From Toxonevra muliebris (Eukaryota; Arthropoda; Insecta; Diptera; Pallopteridae), in NCBI GenBank assembly GCA_963691655.1, contig OY829326.1, positions 75,261,235-75,325,234 on the forward strand: a DNA stretch of 64,000 nt. Direction: 5' to 3'. Made by a program: the position numbers and the translations under genes. Of this stretch, positions 58,419-64,000 are shown one piece after another. The notes beneath the pieces are model-generated. The model made no database searches and was not told the origin of the DNA. It saw only the letters and a program-made list of their open reading frames with translations. Every line of letters begins with the position of its first letter. Position 1 is the stretch's first letter.

Positions 58419-59329
58419 AAAAGGAAGGGTAGGAGACGGCGGAAAAGTGAATATTCAAAAATTGTTTATCTCTTTGTGCTTAACAATTTTACTTCAGACA
58501 TCAAATTTGTATTTATTGAAATAAAGAAATTTCTTAATAGCCACTGAAGGCCTCACTTTCCGACTTCAGGTCCATATTGTGGAAGAACTAGATGTAATGG
58601 AGAAAAACTAAGAACGCAGTCGTAATCAGCGACCCTAAATTATTATAAGCCCGTTAGAAAATCTCGTGCATAAGGCAGATGTTGAAATTTCGTTACACTG
58701 TGTTATCAGTATAGAACGCTGCGCTTGACGCGATTGTACCCACATTACACAAGGCAAACATTCATAACTTTTGACTTAATATAGTGCCATGAGATTTTTT
58801 TACACATTTTTTTGTCGATAAGTAACGATTATTATGACTTTAAAATAATTTTTTTGCGAAGCCCAGAACATTGTTAAAAATTAATTTGTTTATAAATATC
58901 TGAATTTTTTACTAATATTTAAAAAGTTTTATGTTAATAACTTTTAATATTTTGTAAAGCCATCTTTTATAATTAATTTGAGCTAAGTATGGTTAATTTT
59001 TATTAAGCCATTCAATAAAAAATTCAATTTGAAAAAACAGCTATGTAAAACTTTAATTGTTTATAACAAACAAGAAAAATAATATTTTACAAATTTTTTT
59101 TTAATTATGTTTTTTAGTCTCTAATACTATCGGAACAGTGATAGTAACATTTTAAATTTTGCGTTTGAGTTTTGGGATTACATTTCAGAAATTTCTACCC
59201 TACTGTGTTGGAGTTTTTCGTTTATTGCTGCTTTTGGAGCAATATTTTTCTACTCCCGCAAAAGTAATGATTTTTACAACGATAAATGTAATGCTTTGAT
59301 TTATGAATCTTGCTGACAAATATATACTC

Positions 59330-60165
59330 TCCAAACGCCATATTAATTATCCTTGACACAAACCATACATAATAGCTATGCCATCCAGTGCTGCCGAAGG
59401 TACTCCGATCGGAGTATTCGTACTCCGCTCAAATCTCAATCCTCCTGTCCTCCCCAATCGGAAGAAATCCTCCTATTTCATATTCTTAAATTTTTGAGTT
59501 GTATGCAAAATAAATGTAAATAAAACTAAATGTTTTCTGTTGCGTTATTTTCATTGCGTTTATGTCTGTGAAATATTTGTTACTAGGACTAGCTGTTTCA
59601 TTTGTCGCTGCGTTACTGTCAAAATTTAAAAGTTCGCATTCCATTTCCACGTTTTTGCTTGGCTTTGTGTTAATGTTAGTAATTTTTGACAATTGTAAAC
59701 AATAGTAGAAAGCTATGTCTTTCGTCCTTTCGATTGAGCTAGCTAAAAAATACCACAACTAACATCCTATGTTTTTATGTCCGGTTTTGTGAAGAGCGAA
59801 GAAATGTTAGTTTTAGTTTTTAAATCTTTGTTTTTTTTATTTTAAAAAGGACGTTGGGGTAGCGCATTACCCACCAAGTAGTCCTTCTGAAATCCAGATA
59901 CAGATTATAATCATCAGCTGATAACGACACATACATTATTGGAACTGTTAGCAGTTATCTAAGTAATACTTAGTTGAAAACTTTTAAGACATTTTGAAAA
60001 ATTCCTCCCTTGTCAAGCAAAATCCTCCGCTCAAAAGGAAAAATTCCTCCCTTAAAATTTTCAAAACGGCAGCACTGATGCCATCTGTTAGTTAAACCCT
60101 AACTTCATATTTATACACTTATTATGTAATTAGAGTGGCTGTCAAACTTTCGTACCACCCAGTGA
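59330..60165 (-). repeat. Inverted copy of the 19.2-kb repeat, interrupted by hAT
   Basis: On the minus strand AGTTTGACAGCCACTCTAAT through GGTTTGTGTCAAGGATAATTA matches 19330-19440. The uninterrupted 19-kb copy shows the empty site for the hAT insertion at 59386-60077. Confidence 0.75.
59386..60077. mobile_element. Non-autonomous hAT element with perfect 8-bp TSD
   Basis: Target duplication ATGCCATC at 59378-59385 and 60078-60085. Perfect 11-bp inverted ends CAGTGCTGCCG. Subterminal ATCCTCC or TTCCTCCC motifs cluster at both sides. A 90-codon minus-strand frame inside (59486-59758) has no recognisable transposase motif. Confidence 0.94.
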
Positions 60166-63100
60166 AGTGTAGAGATTGCAACCCGAAAGTATGAAGTATT
60201 TTTATTTATTTTATTTAAAAACTTCCGACGCTAATATTTTATATTATATTTATATAAATTTTAGATATTTAAAGTTTTAAAGTCTCTAGCTCATCGGGAA
60301 GTAAGTTTAAAATCGATTGCGAAATTCTAGCAGAACAGACAGACAAACAGACATCATTGAAAAGTTTGCTTCTTTTGGGGGATCCAAGAACATCAAAACA
60401 TGCTCCACCAACCTATTCTGGGAAAAATAACCCCACAAACTCAAATTTTTACAAAATTAATTTAAGAAATATATGAAATTTGACTTTTTAAGGTAATTTT
60501 TCCAAGAATAAGAGGATGGAAGGTGGAGAAAAAAAGCTAAATTGAAAAATAAAGTAAGAGGATTTTCAAGATGGTCCAGCTCACGAACGATAATTTCTAG
60601 AGCTAAAATATTCATCAATAAATGTTCATTTGCAGATTTTTATGTTTGGGACTCAAGGCATTTAAATGTGCATACAGCTGTATAGAAGTATATACATAAA
60701 AATATAATAAAATAATCAATGTTCAGATGAAGCCCCATTTGCAACCCTAGTTCTAACTGATAAATTTCCAAAATTGCGAAGAATATGGTTTATATCCATG
60801 TTCTAAAACTCACTGCCAGGGGATGGTAGATTGACAATATTTTGAAGAAAAAAATGCAATAGCAATTAAATAAATGCAAATGACTAGAACGTATGGCATA
60901 TGCAATGTTAACCTGATATTATCGTTACAAATTCCGGTAGAACAAGGGTAGCTATTAGTTTGAAATTACTTTTAGAATTCCATGTATCTTTATCTTAATC
61001 GCATTGACCCACTAAAGTGTTGAAATAATTACGAACACGTATGTATTGTACACAGTATGATGATATGTCTACATGCCTGTGATGTTGATTTCTCTCCTCG
61101 CCTCTTTGCATACGCGCCAGAAACGACAAGCGGAGCTCTGCGTTTAGTGCAAGTCATAGTCGTTATAGTCACAATGAATATGCTTGGAACGGGCTGCGCT
61201 TTCATTCATCTTCACTAATTTTTATTATTGTTGTTATTGAAACGTCAGCAGAGACTGCTGTCAAGGGGAAAGGGGCAACAACGGGCCTCCGTTGTGTAAA
61301 ATTTTTTAATTCAAATGTAAATATTTTACAATACAACAAACAACACATACATGTAAAAACATACATACACGTGTATGTAGTAAAAATTCAATTGCACTTA
61401 TTTCTTGGCAAACATCTAAACAATTAATTCACCAGCTAACAATGAATGGCTAATTTGAATATTAACAATTTGTTTACTGCATCTCCACTGACAAAAGTGG
61501 AGAGGTGGCGAGTATTAATACATACATATGTACATATATACATAGAATGGGTAAATGATAACTCATCGGAAGCGACTGACAGCGAGTTATTTGTCTTTTA
61601 AATTAAAATACATACTCATACGTAAATGTTAATTTTAACCGCCGGATATTCAATTCAGTGTGAACTATACACAAAAACACAATTACAACTTGCAGCATCT
61701 AACGCAATCACAATTGCTAAAATTTATATGTATATACGTATTATAGTTATGTATGTATGTATTATATATACTCACATGCTTTTCGCATTCATCAAAATAA
61801 ATAATCACCGTTATCGGCAATGACAATCGAATACCTACGTCCAATCTGCATTCATATGTAAGATATTTATCGCAGATTTTTTGCTTTGTTTGAGTTACAT
61901 AGGCTTATCTTTGAAAATTTTGCCACTGAGCCCACAAGTGTATATAGCAACCACAAATATTTTTGATTTGCATTCCTAATTTTAACCCAGTAGTGCCTAG
62001 CGATGCCATTTGGAACCTTGTCGCTGAGCCAGTTTCAAAAACAATTTTTTTCTCAAGCTACTTTCTTGATCTATCTACTTTGGTTCCCGGATCGTCCTTA
62101 ATGGATTAATGATTGCCACCCATTCACATATATGCCCCTATTACGGTACGCAATTGAACGCAACTTTGAGGCAACCGGGCCTGCCAACTCGGGGGAAATT
62201 CTCCCATAGCGAAGCTCTGGGGTAATTGGGGAATGACTCCAATATTTGGGGAAATTTTAAATCATTGCTTTGGATTGGAATTAATTCGAAAAATGGCAGA
62301 AAACGCATAAAATTTATCGAAATTAGATTAAATAGTGCCACAAATTGAAAATAAATAAATTGTATCCACTTGAAAATGGACGGCCATCATTGTTAGAGTT
62401 GAGTTGCAACAAATAAACAATAACTTAAGTTATTTCGATGTTTTTTCCTAGAAATATAATCAATAAATCGTTTGAAAGACAATGCAAACTTTAAAATGAT
62501 ATATCTCTTGATTCTGACCAAATCCTTGAAAACGAAGTTTACCACTGGATTCTATGACCCGAAATTAAGTTTACGTGTTCTGACGTTTTGGTGTGTCAAT
62601 TTCACGTATTTACCGTGCTAGTACCCCTTTGATGTGTCTACTTCGTATGTTATATCCGAATCGGAAAGTACTCCTATCCTATTGGACTGAAATTTCAAAA
62701 ATGAAACACAGGGAAGGTAAGCCACTTTACCTTACCCTTTGTTAACAGAACTTGTGTAGCACATTTTTTCTTAACCTGATTCTACATCTAGTGTGGAACG
62801 GTTTTTTCCCAAATTAATATAAACAAAAGTGCTTTTAACTACTATTATGGGGTCAATTTTACATGTTTAGCTATTATTTACTGAAAAAAATTCTTTACAA
62901 ATAGATTAAAGCCAGAACACTTGAAAATATTTACTCAAAATATGTGGGACCATAAAATTGGCTAATTGTTTTGTGGTTTTGCTCGCCAACTCCTCATTTT
63001 ATATGCATATATGTATTTACATATGTATATTTATTTACAGCCCTGGAGGCACCCAAACTCTTATTTGGCATTACGGAACACTAATAATTATAATTGTTAT

Positions 63101-64000
63101 TTCAATGGTGTTGCCAGGTTAAAATAATAGGTCTGTTTGCGTACTTTTCCTGCACAAATTTAAAAAAAAACAAATTTAAAGAGCGTAAATTCGCTCACGA
63201 AGAGAAACATAAAATAAAAAGTACGTGAACGGAAACTTGCAACAATTTGCAAGTTAATAGAAACAGCTGATTGTTAACATCAAATGCTGAAAAAAATAAA
63301 CCTAATTGATATGGAACAGAAAACGAACATGATATGAAATGTTCAATGTTCACCCTTAGAAATATTTTCACTACAACTTTAAATACAATTTTACGTTTAT
63401 AAAACTCTTTTTCTTTTAAAGATGTTATATTTATTTGAAGTCTTGTGGAATAATTAGTTAAATGTAAAAAGTAAAAGAATTTATGATAAAAAGCAAACAA
63501 AATTTTTGTACTTTACTCCAGCATACTAATTATGTTACAAAATAATGGTTGACTACTATTAATACGTACCCTAGAAAAAAATAAGAATTAAGAAACTAAA
63601 TAAACAAAAAAGCAGGCGGAATAGCATTTTTCTGTTAGTAAGGAACTAAAAAAAATATTAATATGGTAATCTGTGGATTTGTGGATAATTTGCCTGCACA
63701 GATTTTTGAAAGTTAATAATTGACAAAATAAAAATTGGCGACAATTTTGTACTAATTAAAAAGAGTTAAGATTAGAAAGATCGACAGTACAATCTGTAGT
63801 AATAAAATTCAAAAGAGTTACTCAGTGTCAAACAAAGCTGCCAATTGTGGAAAAGTATTCGACTTGATCGATTGTGATTGGAAGGTACTGCTTGCAATTG
63901 CAGAAACAAAACAGATGGAGCACTGGATGAAACGCAGCATCAGAGTGACTAAGAGCAATAGGAGAATTAGTAGGACATGAGCGGACAAGGAAACATATCG
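60166..64000. other. Probable 5' intron or upstream region of the eyg-class gene
   Basis: It contains the intact copy of the split repeat (60571-60752), the TTAA MITE copy 3 (61982-62109) and a less AT-rich block at 61080-61300 that could be a 5' exon or enhancer. On the minus strand that block has only a short open frame (MNESAARSKHIHCDYNDYDL). No paired-domain exon was found. Confidence 0.4.
61982..62109. mobile_element. TTAA MITE family 3, copy 3 (128 bp)
   Basis: TTAACCCAGTAGTGCCTAG on the left and AATGGATTAA on the right (one change from the consensus end), with TTAA at both sides. The interior palindrome is decayed (GATGCCATTTGGAACC). Confidence 0.88.

Larger units (their letters stand above)
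56541..59329. other. Probable 5' intron of the eyg-class gene
   Basis: No coding exon found. It contains a MITE at 57119-57414, a dispersed repeat at 57625-57716 shared with 27890-28000, and a 28-bp palindrome at 58391-58418. Confidence 0.45.

Noticed and set aside
1..64000. CRISPR arrays, bacterial operons, phage or toxin genes
   Set aside because: No regularly spaced repeats or prokaryotic gene organisation; intron-split insect genes make such features inapplicable.

Overview
This window is AT-rich nuclear DNA from a fly (Diptera, probably a cyclorrhaphan such as a tephritid; species not determinable by eye). The evidence is intron-split genes with consensus GT/AG sites, an insect CYP4 cytochrome P450, a Pax gene of the eyegone class, and a dense load of mariner, maT, Tc1, pogo, piggyBac, hAT and non-LTR remnants. 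Operon-type logic does not apply. All three recognisable host genes lie on the minus strand.

Layout. (1) 3878-4326 is the first coding exon of an unidentified coiled-coil protein gene whose remaining exons must lie left of the window. (2) 9879-13092 is an apparently intact six-exon CYP4 gene encoding 505 residues. Its second intron carries a diverged tandem repeat. (3) 13-47 kb is intergenic and consists largely of layered transposable-element debris. (4) 48030-56540 holds the last four coding exons found for an eyegone/twin-of-eyegone (Pax) transcription factor: the RED half of the paired domain, a linker exon, a homeodomain split over two exons, and a low-complexity C-terminal tail. The 5' exons were not found and may lie beyond 64 kb. 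(5) 56.5-64 kb is probable eyg-class 5' intron or flank, also with mobile elements.

What stands out is the mobile-element record. Four hAT-type insertions have clear inverted ends and matching 8-bp target duplications (23484-24281, 38871-40387 with one mismatch, 45519-46536, 59386-60077). At least eight segments are bounded by TTAA in the piggyBac manner, including three copies of a ~115-138 bp MITE and an oppositely oriented pair of ~500 bp MITEs. Several nested insertions give a relative chronology. No complete transposase was found, so the short elements would need enzymes supplied from elsewhere. I found no convincing novel multigene system. The best candidates for undescribed biology are uncatalogued non-autonomous element families, a hAT-bounded unit filled with a degenerate minisatellite, and a MITE sitting 28 bp from a homeobox splice donor.
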